Shown in pieces: positions 1 through 6,465 of a stretch of 19,557 nucleotides of DNA. The DNA comes from Clostridium sp. (GTDB taxonomy: Bacteria > Bacillota > Clostridia > Clostridiales > Clostridiaceae), in NCBI GenBank assembly GCA_012511315.1, contig JAAZGI010000352.1, positions 1-19,557 on the forward strand. Direction: 5' to 3'. The notes beneath the pieces are model-generated. The model did no database searches, was not told the DNA's origin, and saw only the letters and a list, made by a program, of their open reading frames with translations. How positions within the stretch are numbered: the first letter of the stretch is position 1; the number at the start of each line of letters is the position of its first letter. The translations under genes were made by a program, and so were the position numbers.

Positions 1-120
1 AAAGAAAAGCGAATGATCAAGCTAGAAAAAAGAATTATAAAAAAAGTAACAAAATATGCTGTTACAGAAGGCAGGATAAACTATGCTACGCCAAGTTTTG
101 GCTGGTACAAGTCAATGTAA
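1..120 (+). CDS. 3' end of a small unidentified ORF (partial, or a 35-residue peptide)
   Basis: The first reading frame is open from the window edge to a TAA at 118-120, giving at least 39 residues. An in-frame ATG at 13-15 would make a 35-residue lysine-rich, amphipathic peptide ending in the aromatic run FGWYKSM. Only a weak purine stretch precedes that ATG, so it may be an internal methionine of a longer protein that starts outside the window. I do not recognise the family. Its size and helix-plus-tail layout loosely recall small peptide precursors, but no cysteine or serine thiolactone centre of the AgrD type is present. Whether it is translated at all is uncertain. Confidence 0.3.
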   Translation, partial: KEKRMIKLEKRIIKKVTKYAVTEGRINYATPSFGWYKSM

Positions 121-184
121 CCTAACAAATTGGGTGATTCTCTCAACTGACAGTAAATTGACACTATCGAGATTGGTAACTGGA

Positions 185-213
185 TTCAAATCTTCTTCTT
201 TCTATGTTAGAAT
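185..213 (+). promoter_or_regulatory. Probable sigma-A promoter for the 91-residue orphan gene
   Basis: A -35-like TTCAAA (185-190) and an extended -10, TGTTAGAAT (TG at 205-206, hexamer 208-213), are 17 bases apart and end 27 bases before the ATG at 241. A perfect TTGACA lies at 158-163, but the hexamer at the correct distance (TGGATT, 181-186) is poor, so the first pair is preferred. Confidence 0.4.
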
Positions 214-240
214 AACGTTATATAAAAAGGGGGGTGGAAG

Positions 241-516
241 ATGACGGAACGTGAAGTATACAATTCTGTAAAGTATGCTTTAGAGCAGAAGAAGATCGAT
301 GCAGATCCCTTTGAGGTGATCAAGCTGATCTCTTTTGAACTACAGCATATTGATTCTAAGGATTTGAAAAATAGAGATTCCATCCTCATCCAGTTTGGGG
401 AGGGCGAAGACGATCTGTTTCGTGGTCTGTTTCGAATGAAGCCGGATTCTAAGGAGATAGAAGGCGAGTTATTGATCTTAGACTACATAAAGGATGGCGT
501 TAAAAGAGTAATCTAA
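241..516 (+). CDS. Hypothetical acidic protein, 91 residues
   Basis: This small soluble protein has no signal peptide, membrane segment or cysteine. The N-terminal half looks helical (REVYNSVKYALEQKKI, then a second helix around FEVIKLISFELQHI). The C-terminal half looks like beta strands (SILIQFGEG, LFRGLFRMKP, GELLILDYI), suggesting one compact alpha-beta domain. The start is well supported by a G-rich Shine-Dalgarno run at 229-236. The gene is monocistronic: it has its own promoter and a terminator that overlaps its stop codon. I do not recognise the family and assign no function. Confidence that it is a real gene rests on the promoter, ribosome site and terminator together. Confidence 0.75.
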   Translation: MTEREVYNSVKYALEQKKIDADPFEVIKLISFELQHIDSKDLKNRDSILIQFGEGEDDLFRGLFRMKPDSKEIEGELLILDYIKDGVKRVI

Positions 517-535
517 GTTCAGATTACTCTTTTTT
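502..535 (+). terminator. Rho-independent terminator after the 91-residue gene
   Basis: A perfect 13-bp stem (502-514 with 521-533) and a six-base loop are followed by a T run. The left arm includes the last codons of the gene and the first base of its TAA. Confidence 0.85.
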
Positions 536-670
536 CGCTTTAATTCTTTATGGTTTATACCTATTGGATTTAATTTTTTCATAGATTTCTTCTAAAATAG
601 GTGGTCGTAGTTTTTATTGGCTTGCTGAGCGTCACCTTTGGTTTGCGGGAGACTAGAGGAATAAATTGAC

Positions 671-680
671 AAGGAGAGGG
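671..680 (+). promoter_or_regulatory. Ribosome binding site that fixes the YdcF-like start
   Basis: AAGGAGAGGG ends six bases before ATG 687. It overlaps the reading frame opened by the upstream TTG at 666, which makes that TTG an unlikely start. Confidence 0.75.
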
Positions 681-686
681 CATCAT

Positions 687-1433
687 ATGAACTGGAGCAA
701 TGAAATCAATCATTCGAAAACTTGTTCCTATGGTTTAATTGGGCTTTTTTACGTGATAGGGATCATGTTGGCACCATCCCTATGGATGGTGATAGCTGTT
801 CTTTTTATTTGGGTTCTTTTCTTAAAAAGGAGCTCCATCCATTGGTTTAAGGCTCTAATTCTCCTTGGCTTAATCTTTTTTATTGTGATAGAGTCTGCAC
901 TTGTTCATTATATAATTCAAGAACAGAAAGCCTCTTATTCCTTCAAGGGCACCGAGACGATTGTTATCCCTGGAGCTGCGGTAGTGGGAGATGAACCAGG
1001 GTCTTTTCTAAGGTCTCGATTGGAACTTGCAGTGGATTTGATGGAAACCCACCAAGCTATGCCAGTGGTTGTTTCAGGCGGCAGGTCACCGGAAGACAGT
1101 TTGGGCGAAGCAGAAGCTATGAGAGGTTATCTAGAACAACATGGGATTGCACCAGATCGAATCCATGAAGAAAGTCTTGGCTACGATACAATTCGAAATT
1201 TAGAGTATTCAAAAGCTGTGATTCAAGAGAAGGGCTTATCCCTTGACGTGGTGATCATCTCGAATGAATTTCATAACTTTCGGATTAAAAGTATTGCTCG
1301 AACGATTGGACTTAATCCTGTGACACTGGCGACTCCAACCTCTCACAATGAATTATTGCGATATATGGTGCGGGAGATTGCCTCGTTAATTAAAGTTCAA
1401 CTGCACTATGGATTTCGGTTAAAGTGGACTTAA
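687..1433 (+). CDS. YdcF/SanA/ElyC-family (DUF218) membrane protein
   Basis: This 248-residue protein has two or three N-terminal membrane segments (about residues 15-47 and 55-76), then one DUF218 domain to the end. Motifs typical of the family are visible in order: a first strand TIVIPGAAV (about 81-89), VVVSGG (about 117-122), GEAEAM with its conserved glutamate (about 130-135), a GYDTIRN segment matching the family's T-x-x-N motif, and SNEFHNFR matching its FH-x-x-R motif. Family members such as E. coli SanA and ElyC are linked to envelope integrity and peptidoglycan or lipid-carrier metabolism; the exact reaction is generally unknown, and I infer only an envelope role here. The ATG at 687 is chosen because of the ribosome site at 671-680. 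No clear promoter was found in 536-665. It is a single gene, convergent with the L25 gene. Confidence 0.85.
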   Translation: MNWSNEINHSKTCSYGLIGLFYVIGIMLAPSLWMVIAVLFIWVLFLKRSSIHWFKALILLGLIFFIVIESALVHYIIQEQKASYSFKGTETIVIPGAAVVGDEPGSFLRSRLELAVDLMETHQAMPVVVSGGRSPEDSLGEAEAMRGYLEQHGIAPDRIHEESLGYDTIRNLEYSKAVIQEKGLSLDVVIISNEFHNFRIKSIARTIGLNPVTLATPTSHNELLRYMVREIASLIKVQLHYGFRLKWT

Positions 1434-1456
1434 AGCTTGCTTGGGAATATATGGGA

Positions 1457-1506
1457 ATAACAAAAGAAAGTCAGCTGTCCGTGGACAACTGACTTTCTTT
1501 TGTTAT
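1457..1506. terminator. Bidirectional terminator between convergent genes
   Basis: A very long hairpin has about 23 paired bases with one mismatch (1457-1480 with 1483-1506) and a tiny loop. The outer stem is AACAAAAGAAAG on one side and CTTTCTTTTGTT on the other. It sits between the stops of the YdcF-like gene (plus) and the L25 gene (minus), so it can end transcripts from either side. The U-rich part lies inside the stem rather than as a separate tail. Confidence 0.8.
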
Positions 1507-1536
1507 ATTCATTGAGAAACAAAAATTCTCAGAGGC

Positions 1537-2184
1537 TTATTCTTCTTCCTCTTCTTCTTCATCAACAACTGGAACTTCAACGTCAACTTCTTCATCGGTC
1601 TCTTCTTCATCGTCAACAAGATCTTGCGAGGTTGTAGATTCAGAGATAATGATTAAGTTTTCATCTGGGTCTGTGATAAGTTCAAGTCCTTCTTCTAATT
1701 CAAGATCGCCTACGTTTAATCTGAAATCAGGTTCTTTTCCTGTTAGATCAATAGTAATGCTGTCTGGAATCTTGTTAGCTGGTCCTTTAACAAGGATCAT
1801 GTCCATATTCTGGTTCACGATGAGACGGCGGCTAGCCAATTCATCTTCACCATGGATAATCAAGGATACGTCCAAGGTCAGAACTTCATCTCTGCGGATA
1901 GCTTGAAGGTCAAGGTGAATAATTTCTCCTGTGACTGGCTCCCGCTGTACTTCGCGAACAATAACAGAGCCCATGTCTCCATCATAATCCATGTCGATAA
2001 CTGAGGATTTTGTGTTTTCTCTCAGCAATCTAATTAATTCTGAACGTTCGATTTCAAATGGCTGGCCACCTTCAAGGGTACCGCCATAGATTACGCCTGG
2101 AACGACCCCAGATTGTCTGAGTACGTTCGGCTTGATGCCCTTAGTACGGGCTTTGATCTTATAATATGACTTTTCATTGGTCAT
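1537..2184 (-). CDS. rplY: Ribosomal protein L25, Ctc/TL5 two-domain form
   Basis: The product is a 215-residue protein that binds 5S rRNA in the large ribosomal subunit. The N-terminal domain (about 1-92) carries family landmarks: LRQSGVVPGVIYGG, a serine-leucine rich helix, and VIVREVQREPVTGEIIHLDLQ. The C-terminal beta domain (about 93-185) is the general-stress (Ctc) type extension. The last 30 or so residues are almost all Asp, Glu and Val, ending in a run of seven Glu. The ATG at 2184 is chosen because AAAAGGAG (2193-2200, minus strand) lies eight bases before it; an upstream in-frame GTG would overlap that site. A perfect minus-strand TATAAT at 2218-2223 may be the -10, but I see no matching -35 and no clear sigma-B pattern. 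Confidence 0.95.
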   Translation of the reverse strand: MTNEKSYYKIKARTKGIKPNVLRQSGVVPGVIYGGTLEGGQPFEIERSELIRLLRENTKSSVIDMDYDGDMGSVIVREVQREPVTGEIIHLDLQAIRRDEVLTLDVSLIIHGEDELASRRLIVNQNMDMILVKGPANKIPDSITIDLTGKEPDFRLNVGDLELEEGLELITDPDENLIIISESTTSQDLVDDEEETDEEVDVEVPVVDEEEEEEE

Positions 2185-2334
2185 GATGATCACTCCTTTT
2201 ATTCATAACTATTCTTCATTATACTCTTTTCCATGCCTTGATGAGGATCTCTGAGTCAAAATTATCTTTTTGCTTACAAAATGCACAATTATTTAACAAA
2301 GTTGCTTCGTTTACCGGATCAATCTCGGGAATTG

Positions 2335-3639
2335 TCAGGCCGTATTTGACTTCGAAGGATGTTTTGTCTTCAAATAAGTTAGTGAAAGATCAAGAATTTT
2401 AACGGTTACAAGACAAATAGATCCCCAAGCAATAAAATTAAGAGCGGTTGGTTGCGGAAGGGTAACAAGGTGTTGGCTGGGAATAAGATTAAAACCATTC
2501 ATTGGAAAGATGGTGTATCTTAGGTAGCTTAAGGCTCCATATAAACTAAAGGATGTAGATGATATAGGGAGCGGGTGATTGGTCAAAAGAAGTAGAGGAA
2601 GGCCTATAATTGCTAAACTTGGAGCCCAACGACGAGTTAATCGGTAAACAAGAGTAATCAAAGCAATTAAAAAGAACATAAAGGCAAGATCGATTAAGCT
2701 AATTACCACAAGATAGCGTCGAAGGCTAAGTAGGGATGAGCTAGTATTGAGCCCTATTTTTGCCCAAGAAGGAGATATAAGCATAGCACCTTCCACGTCA
2801 CCGTAGCGTAGATTTAAGACACCGTACCAAAGGACCCGACTGATGATTAAAACAAGGGCTGAATAGCTAAAGGCTGCAGCAACCTTTTCGCCATTGGCCG
2901 AACCTTTTTTTCTTTTTAGGTTTCGATCTTCGATTCCAAATAAAATATAAAAGGCAAGGAAGGGAAGTAAAACCAACAAAAACCGAGAGGATGCTATTAA
3001 AAACAGCATTTTAGAGGATCCCGTAGACCCATTATAAACGAGGGGCAATTGTTTTTCCAAATTACTTGCCTTAGCGACTATAACCGGGTCATTGGATTGT
3101 TGGGCTTCTTTAATAATAGGTTGCCATGAGTCCCAGCTCATAAGGTCACGATCCCAAATCCCCATGGAGTCCCCGGAGAGAAGTTCTTTTGACCAAAGAG
3201 GAGCATAACGAGAGAAATAGTAGCCTTCTTGGTCGGTTAGACCATGCGTCCGATTAAGTCGTTCTAAATGAAGGGTCTCCTGCTCTTTGAGGTGATCAAT
3301 CCAAGCACTATCAGCTGGATTGCTTGGATTAAGTGCAAAACGTTCTTGTCGCAAGTAAACAAGATATCGGCTCAGATCTTGGATATAATCTTCTCTCAAA
3401 TAGCTTAACTTAAGCTCATGAAGGTTGGACTGATTTTCGTAATAGTCTTCAGCAGGTGGCTGAAAAGTAAAGTCACTGCGCCTTGTATTGGAATCTTTGA
3501 CTCTGAACGAATTAGAATCTGAAAATAAGTCAGGGATAAGAAAACTAGGTAGTAAAAACAACAAGAGAATAAAGGCTAACAGCCAGTTCAAGCCGGAGTG
3601 GAAGAGGCGTCGAAAAAGATAGCTAAAGGTCCTCATCAT
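2335..3639 (-). CDS. ABC-2-type permease-like membrane protein, second subunit
   Basis: The protein has 434 residues. Its layout is one N-terminal membrane segment (about 16-38), a polar, probably extracytoplasmic domain of about 165 residues, then five or so membrane segments (about 207-230, 252-272, 310-338, 343-362 and 402-425). This one-plus-five arrangement with a big first loop is typical of ABC-2 permeases of the NatB type. No substrate can be named. The start is set by AGGAGG in 3645-3650 followed by two adjacent ATGs (3639 and 3636; either could be used); an in-frame GTG at 3645 sits inside the ribosome site. It overlaps the previous permease gene by 17 bases, so the two are translationally coupled. 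No clear terminator follows. Confidence 0.75.
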   Translation of the reverse strand: MMRTFSYLFRRLFHSGLNWLLAFILLLFLLPSFLIPDLFSDSNSFRVKDSNTRRSDFTFQPPAEDYYENQSNLHELKLSYLREDYIQDLSRYLVYLRQERFALNPSNPADSAWIDHLKEQETLHLERLNRTHGLTDQEGYYFSRYAPLWSKELLSGDSMGIWDRDLMSWDSWQPIIKEAQQSNDPVIVAKASNLEKQLPLVYNGSTGSSKMLFLIASSRFLLVLLPFLAFYILFGIEDRNLKRKKGSANGEKVAAAFSYSALVLIISRVLWYGVLNLRYGDVEGAMLISPSWAKIGLNTSSSLLSLRRYLVVISLIDLAFMFFLIALITLVYRLTRRWAPSLAIIGLPLLLLTNHPLPISSTSFSLYGALSYLRYTIFPMNGFNLIPSQHLVTLPQPTALNFIAWGSICLVTVKILDLSLTYLKTKHPSKSNTA

Positions 3640-4699
3640 CCTCACCTCCTCTGCCTTGGAACGAGAGCTTGCCTTGATAGCGCAACTGGGTTAAATAAAG
3701 AATAAGGATACCTGATAAAAGTAAAACCATTAGGCCCAAGAAATAGTCAAAGGGTGCTTGGGTTAAGGTTAACCCTCGCATCATGAAGGGGCTGCCTAAG
3801 GTATCTCGTAGGGCATCATTATAGGAAGAAAATAGATACCGAGAGATGCCTTGATCACCATTAGGAAATGCAAAAGCACGTCCAGTTAGTAGGAGAAGGG
3901 CAGCAGTTCCCATAACCAGGAATTTCTTTATCATTAAATCGCCTAAAAGGAGGCCTAATCCAGTCCAAACAAATACTTGGCTTAGTTCGTAGAAGAAAGC
4001 CAGGGCATAAGTTGTTCCCAGGCTAACCAAAGAGGAGGAGCTAATGCTACGATAAGTGGTTAAAATGATTGAGTCTGAGGCAGTGCCCTGATGAATTTCA
4101 AAAAGAGGTGCACCAGCTAAGGGATTGAAAGGGATGATAAGGTCTAAGCCTTGATGGCCAAAAACAAGAGCTGTTCCAAGCATAGCTAATAATTTAGGCA
4201 GGATAAAAATTAAGGCCAAGGTAATGGTTAAAGCTAAGCTTTTGGCAACTATGCCTCGAGAAATCGACGTTTTTCGTTTGGATGGTGATTTAGACTGCTT
4301 GCTAAAAAGAAGTCCAAAACTCAAGCTAGCGAGGATAAGTAGACCACTTTGGGTGAAGTTCAACAGCTTAAAAGTAATGGAAGCTGGACCTGCTAGTTTC
4401 TCTGGGGAGCGGACCAGCTGATGATCTTGGTTTCTTTGGAAAGACTCGGCAATTAAGGTTTTGGAAGCTTCAAAAGTTTCCATATGATCCGGTGCCACGA
4501 TAAAATCAGCATCAAGAATTGTAAAGTAGTCAATCAATTCGAAGAAGTCATCATTCTCAGTGGGAGCAGGAGGATCTGCTTGACTTGGCTGAGGCATCTG
4601 TGCGTAAAAAAATAAACTAGTGAGTAGCATTAAGATGAAAAGGGTCCAAGTTATCGAATGTCTCCAAATTTGGCGGAATTCGTGGATAAATAGAGCAAT
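3623..4699 (-). CDS. ABC-2-type permease-like membrane protein, first subunit (GTG start at 4702)
   Basis: The product is a 359-residue membrane protein whose GTG start codon occupies 4700-4702; the span given here omits only the bases shared with the upstream gene's stop. It has one N-terminal membrane segment (about 16-34), an external polar loop of about 80 residues with many Pro, Asp and Glu, then membrane segments near 117-135, 152-178, 228-252, 260-280 and 320-341. It ends in an acidic cytoplasmic tail (GGEDDEDL). The layout matches the second permease of the same operon, so the two probably form a heterodimeric channel. Its GTG overlaps the TGA of the upstream ATPase-like gene by four bases (GTGA), a clear sign of coupled translation. 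The substrate is unknown. Confidence 0.75.
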   Translation of the reverse strand: MALFIHEFRQIWRHSITWTLFILMLLTSLFFYAQMPQPSQADPPAPTENDDFFELIDYFTILDADFIVAPDHMETFEASKTLIAESFQRNQDHQLVRSPEKLAGPASITFKLLNFTQSGLLILASLSFGLLFSKQSKSPSKRKTSISRGIVAKSLALTITLALIFILPKLLAMLGTALVFGHQGLDLIIPFNPLAGAPLFEIHQGTASDSIILTTYRSISSSSLVSLGTTYALAFFYELSQVFVWTGLGLLLGDLMIKKFLVMGTAALLLLTGRAFAFPNGDQGISRYLFSSYNDALRDTLGSPFMMRGLTLTQAPFDYFLGLMVLLLSGILILYLTQLRYQGKLSFQGRGGEDDEDL

Positions 4700-5670
4700 C
4701 ACTGGTCAGCCTCCTCTTCACTAAGGGCTAAACCACGAGCGGTTAAGAGGTCATTGAGTTGATCCTGATTTTCCTCCAGAATATCTAGGTTATAACCTGT
4801 ACCGTCCTCAGAAGGTTCGAAAAATTTAATTTCAGCAATCCGCCTCAATTCATAATCCGTTTCAGCAGTAAGGGGTAAATCAACGTGAACAGTGATTTGT
4901 TTTTTGTCTCCTATAAGAGCTTGGGTTGAAGTAGCAGGCTCTGAGTCAAAGTCTTTTGTTGGTAGTTTAGCTTCAGCCTGAGAATTGGCAACGGAGGCCT
5001 CCGATGGAGTCCCTGATTTTAAATCTGAATCTAAACCTTCTTCATTGAGCCATAGGGTATAGGACTCTTCCCAGCTGCGAATTTTACGATGGTCCAAAAA
5101 AACACGGAGAATTTCTTCAGGGAAAAGCAGGGGATTAATGGTACCAATTAGAACCAAATGATCCTTGGCATATTGAATCAAGTGCCGCAACATCTGGTGG
5201 GTCTGCTCAGAGTTTAGGCCTTGTAGGGGCTCTTCACAAAGCAGAAGATCCGGCTCCGCCGCTGTTTCCATTGCAAGAAAAAGAGCTTTTTTCTCGTAGG
5301 CATTTAAGTGGTGCATGGGGAGTTTATAGATTCCATCCGCATCCCACGTCGCCACATTCTCATTAAGCTGTCCTCGTCGGACTCCAGAAAGAGTACTGTA
5401 TAAGGAAAGTTCCTGATCCGGGTTAGACCAAGCGGGTAATTCGTCCTCTACTAAAACCATGCCAACGCCTTTTCCATGATAGGTCACAGTGCCGTCCTTA
5501 GGTGATCCCCATCCTGCAAGGACGTGGAATAAAGAGGAAATCTTACGAGGTTCCTCGGAAATTAATAATGCAATGCTGCCACGGGAGAACGTGGCGTGGA
5601 GTTCTTGGATCCAGCCTCCCCCAGTAGCTAAAGATAGATTTGAGATTTCAAGAAGTTTATCGTGGTTCAA
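4699..5670 (-). CDS. Degenerate ABC ATPase-like protein with a C-terminal extension
   Basis: This 323-residue protein follows the ABC ATPase fold: strand and antenna region (5-35), an AGWGSPKDGTVTYHGK stretch matching the usual LAGLLKPDSG-x-x-x-x-G region (52-67), and PDLLLCEEPLQGLN at the Walker B/D-loop (140-153). The catalytic motifs look lost. The Walker A position reads SEEPRKISS (39-46 region) with no GxxGxGK[ST]. The signature is LNAYEK (122-127) rather than LSGGQ. The Walker B aspartate is Cys145, although the following Glu is kept. The D-loop is GLN, and the H-loop His is apparently Asn179. Residues from about 210 form a polar linker and a small C-terminal domain. The TTG start is supported by TAGGAGGTG at 5676-5684. 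It is the first gene of the three-gene ABC operon. It may act as a non-hydrolysing regulatory partner, or be a badly decayed ATPase. Confidence 0.7.
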   Translation of the reverse strand: MNHDKLLEISNLSLATGGGWIQELHATFSRGSIALLISEEPRKISSLFHVLAGWGSPKDGTVTYHGKGVGMVLVEDELPAWSNPDQELSLYSTLSGVRRGQLNENVATWDADGIYKLPMHHLNAYEKKALFLAMETAAEPDLLLCEEPLQGLNSEQTHQMLRHLIQYAKDHLVLIGTINPLLFPEEILRVFLDHRKIRSWEESYTLWLNEEGLDSDLKSGTPSEASVANSQAEAKLPTKDFDSEPATSTQALIGDKKQITVHVDLPLTAETDYELRRIAEIKFFEPSEDGTGYNLDILEENQDQLNDLLTARGLALSEEEADQ

Positions 5671-5675
5671 GCTAA

Positions 5676-5684
5676 CACCTCCTA
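5676..5684 (-). promoter_or_regulatory. Ribosome binding site supporting a TTG start
   Basis: Read on the minus strand, TAGGAGGTG lies five bases upstream of the TTG at 5668-5670, a strong site that justifies the rare start codon. Confidence 0.75.
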
Positions 5685-5760
5685 ATTGATTCTATTCTAT
5701 CGTATTTAGAACCAGCTTCCTAATTAGAAAAATAAAAGAGCATTTAAATCATAAGAATTA

Positions 5761-5789
5761 TTGAAATTATAGAACGTATGTTCTATAAT
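5761..5789 (+). promoter_or_regulatory. SOS-type promoter: TTGAAA, 17 bp, TATAAT
   Basis: TTGAAA at 5761-5766 and a perfect TATAAT at 5784-5789 are separated by 17 bases, an excellent sigma-A promoter reading toward the 86-residue gene. The LexA-type operator occupies the spacer, so bound repressor would block polymerase directly. The leader to ATG 5867 would be about 70 bases. Confidence 0.8.
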
Positions 5790-5791
5790 TT
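5764..5791. promoter_or_regulatory. LexA/DinR SOS box inside an extended palindrome
   Basis: The core AGAACGTATGTTCT (5771-5784) fits the Firmicutes SOS consensus GAAC-RNRY-GTTY at every specified inner position. The symmetry extends to 12-base perfect arms (5764-5775 and 5780-5791) around GTAT. This extension places a TATAAT on each strand, although the minus-strand copy (5766-5771) lacks a good -35. Confidence 0.8.
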
Positions 5792-5866
5792 AGCTAGAAG
5801 GAATGGGCTCAAGAATAAGATGATGGAAGATAACGACATGAAGATGAAATACGAGGAGAGATGGTT

Positions 5867-6127
5867 ATGAAGCTAAGGGCTCTACCCATTGATATGATTG
5901 GTTGGTTTGATCTCAGTGGAGAACTAAACCCAGTTAGTTTTCGCTTTCAGTTAGGCAAGGAGCAGTTTAAGGGCAAGGTGTTAAAAGTTCATCATCGCTT
6001 TGAAGAACGTTTTGGTGGAAATCATCTCGATGTGTTCACTTGTTTAGTAGACTTTGAGGGGCGCCAAGCACTTGCAGAATTTAGATATGAGAAAGAATCT
6101 CATCGGTGGATGTTGTATAAGATATAG
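5867..6127 (+). CDS. Small conserved-looking protein under SOS control, 86 residues
   Basis: The protein is soluble and mostly beta-strand in appearance, with no cysteine pair or membrane segment. Landmarks are MIGWFDLSGELNPVSFRF near the start, GNHLDVFTCLVDFEGRQ in the middle, and an ending of RWMLYKI. From memory, this layout (W-F-x-x-x-G-x-x-x-P-x-x-F-R, then a GN-x-x-x-x-FTC block, then W-x-LYKI) resembles short uncharacterised proteins found in clostridia, often near DNA-damage genes; that is a recollection, not a search result. The ATG at 5867 is preferred over that at 5861 because AGGAG (5854-5858) is eight bases away from it but only two from the other. The SOS promoter upstream suggests a role during DNA damage, such as helping repair or translesion synthesis, but no partner gene is adjacent. 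The function is unknown. Confidence 0.75.
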   Translation: MKLRALPIDMIGWFDLSGELNPVSFRFQLGKEQFKGKVLKVHHRFEERFGGNHLDVFTCLVDFEGRQALAEFRYEKESHRWMLYKI

Positions 6128-6201
6128 CAGGGACGGTTACAAATGGCTATCTCGGAAATTGACCTACGAAAAGTTGTTGCAATAAGATATAATTATCGAT
6201 G

Positions 6202-6230
6202 AAAGGGTGCTATTAAAAGCACTCTTTTTA
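6202..6230 (+). terminator. Rho-independent terminator downstream of the SOS gene
   Basis: The stem is AAAGGGTGC (6202-6210) with GCACTCTTT (6219-6227), including one G-U pair, with an eight-base loop and then TTTTT. It lies about 75 bases past the stop of the 86-residue gene. Confidence 0.75.
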
Positions 6231-6413
6231 CTTTTTATAGATAAGTTGATAGCTCTGGAAAGGCTCAAGAAATAGAATTCTCTTGATACGGTTGAAACAC
6301 AAAAAGATTGCTTTTAATTCAGTGAGAGGAAGAGAAGCCATAAAATTCATTTGAGGAAGTTCTTTTTAGCATTGATAATTTAAGTTGTTATCATTCCATT
6401 TTTAAGGCAAAAA
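6231..6413. other. Intergenic stretch with no recognised feature
   Basis: This lies between the terminator at 6202-6230 and the malQ promoter region. The stretch is AT-rich, carries only short weak inverted repeats and shows no convincing ORF, tRNA or riboswitch. A TTGTTA at 6385-6390 is too far from the -10 at 6417 to pair with it. Confidence 0.5.
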
Positions 6414-6422
6414 TGATATAGT
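6414..6422 (+). promoter_or_regulatory. Extended -10 of the malQ-glgP promoter
   Basis: TGATATAGT (6414-6422) is a TGn plus five-of-six -10 hexamer. The -35 at the right distance (TTCCAT, 6394-6399) is poor, as often seen with extended -10 promoters or activated or weak promoters. Transcription would begin near 6429, just before the operator at 6435. Confidence 0.45.
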
Positions 6423-6434
6423 AATTATAAATGG

Positions 6435-6448
6435 TGCAAGCGATTGCA
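6435..6448. promoter_or_regulatory. LacI-family operator in front of malQ
   Basis: TGCAAGCGATTGCA is a 14-base palindrome with a central CpG and a single mismatched symmetric pair. The central CpG and the position just after the transcription start fit LacI/GalR-type repressors, whose hinge helices enter the minor groove at a central CG. It resembles the element at 10402-10423. The probable ligand is the LacI-family protein encoded at 16748. Confidence 0.65.
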
Positions 6449-6465
6449 TTGAAAGGGAATAGTAT

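Noticed and set aside
13..120. AgrD-type autoinducer peptide gene
   Set aside because: No cysteine or thiolactone motif, no acidic Pro-rich tail and no agrB nearby in the window.
666..686. Earlier TTG start for the YdcF-like gene
   Set aside because: The ribosome site at 671-680 lies inside this stretch and is correctly spaced for ATG 687.
2218..2260. Sigma-B type stress promoter for the L25/ctc gene
   Set aside because: A TATAAT is present, but there is no GTTT-type -35 at 12-14 bases and no GGGTAT; a TTGACT is present but 30 bases away.
6159..6193. TTGACC and TATAAT as a promoter for a small RNA before the terminator at 6202
   Set aside because: The spacer is 23 bases; the alternative hexamer TAAGAT gives 18 bases but is weak, and the transcript would be little more than the terminator hairpin.
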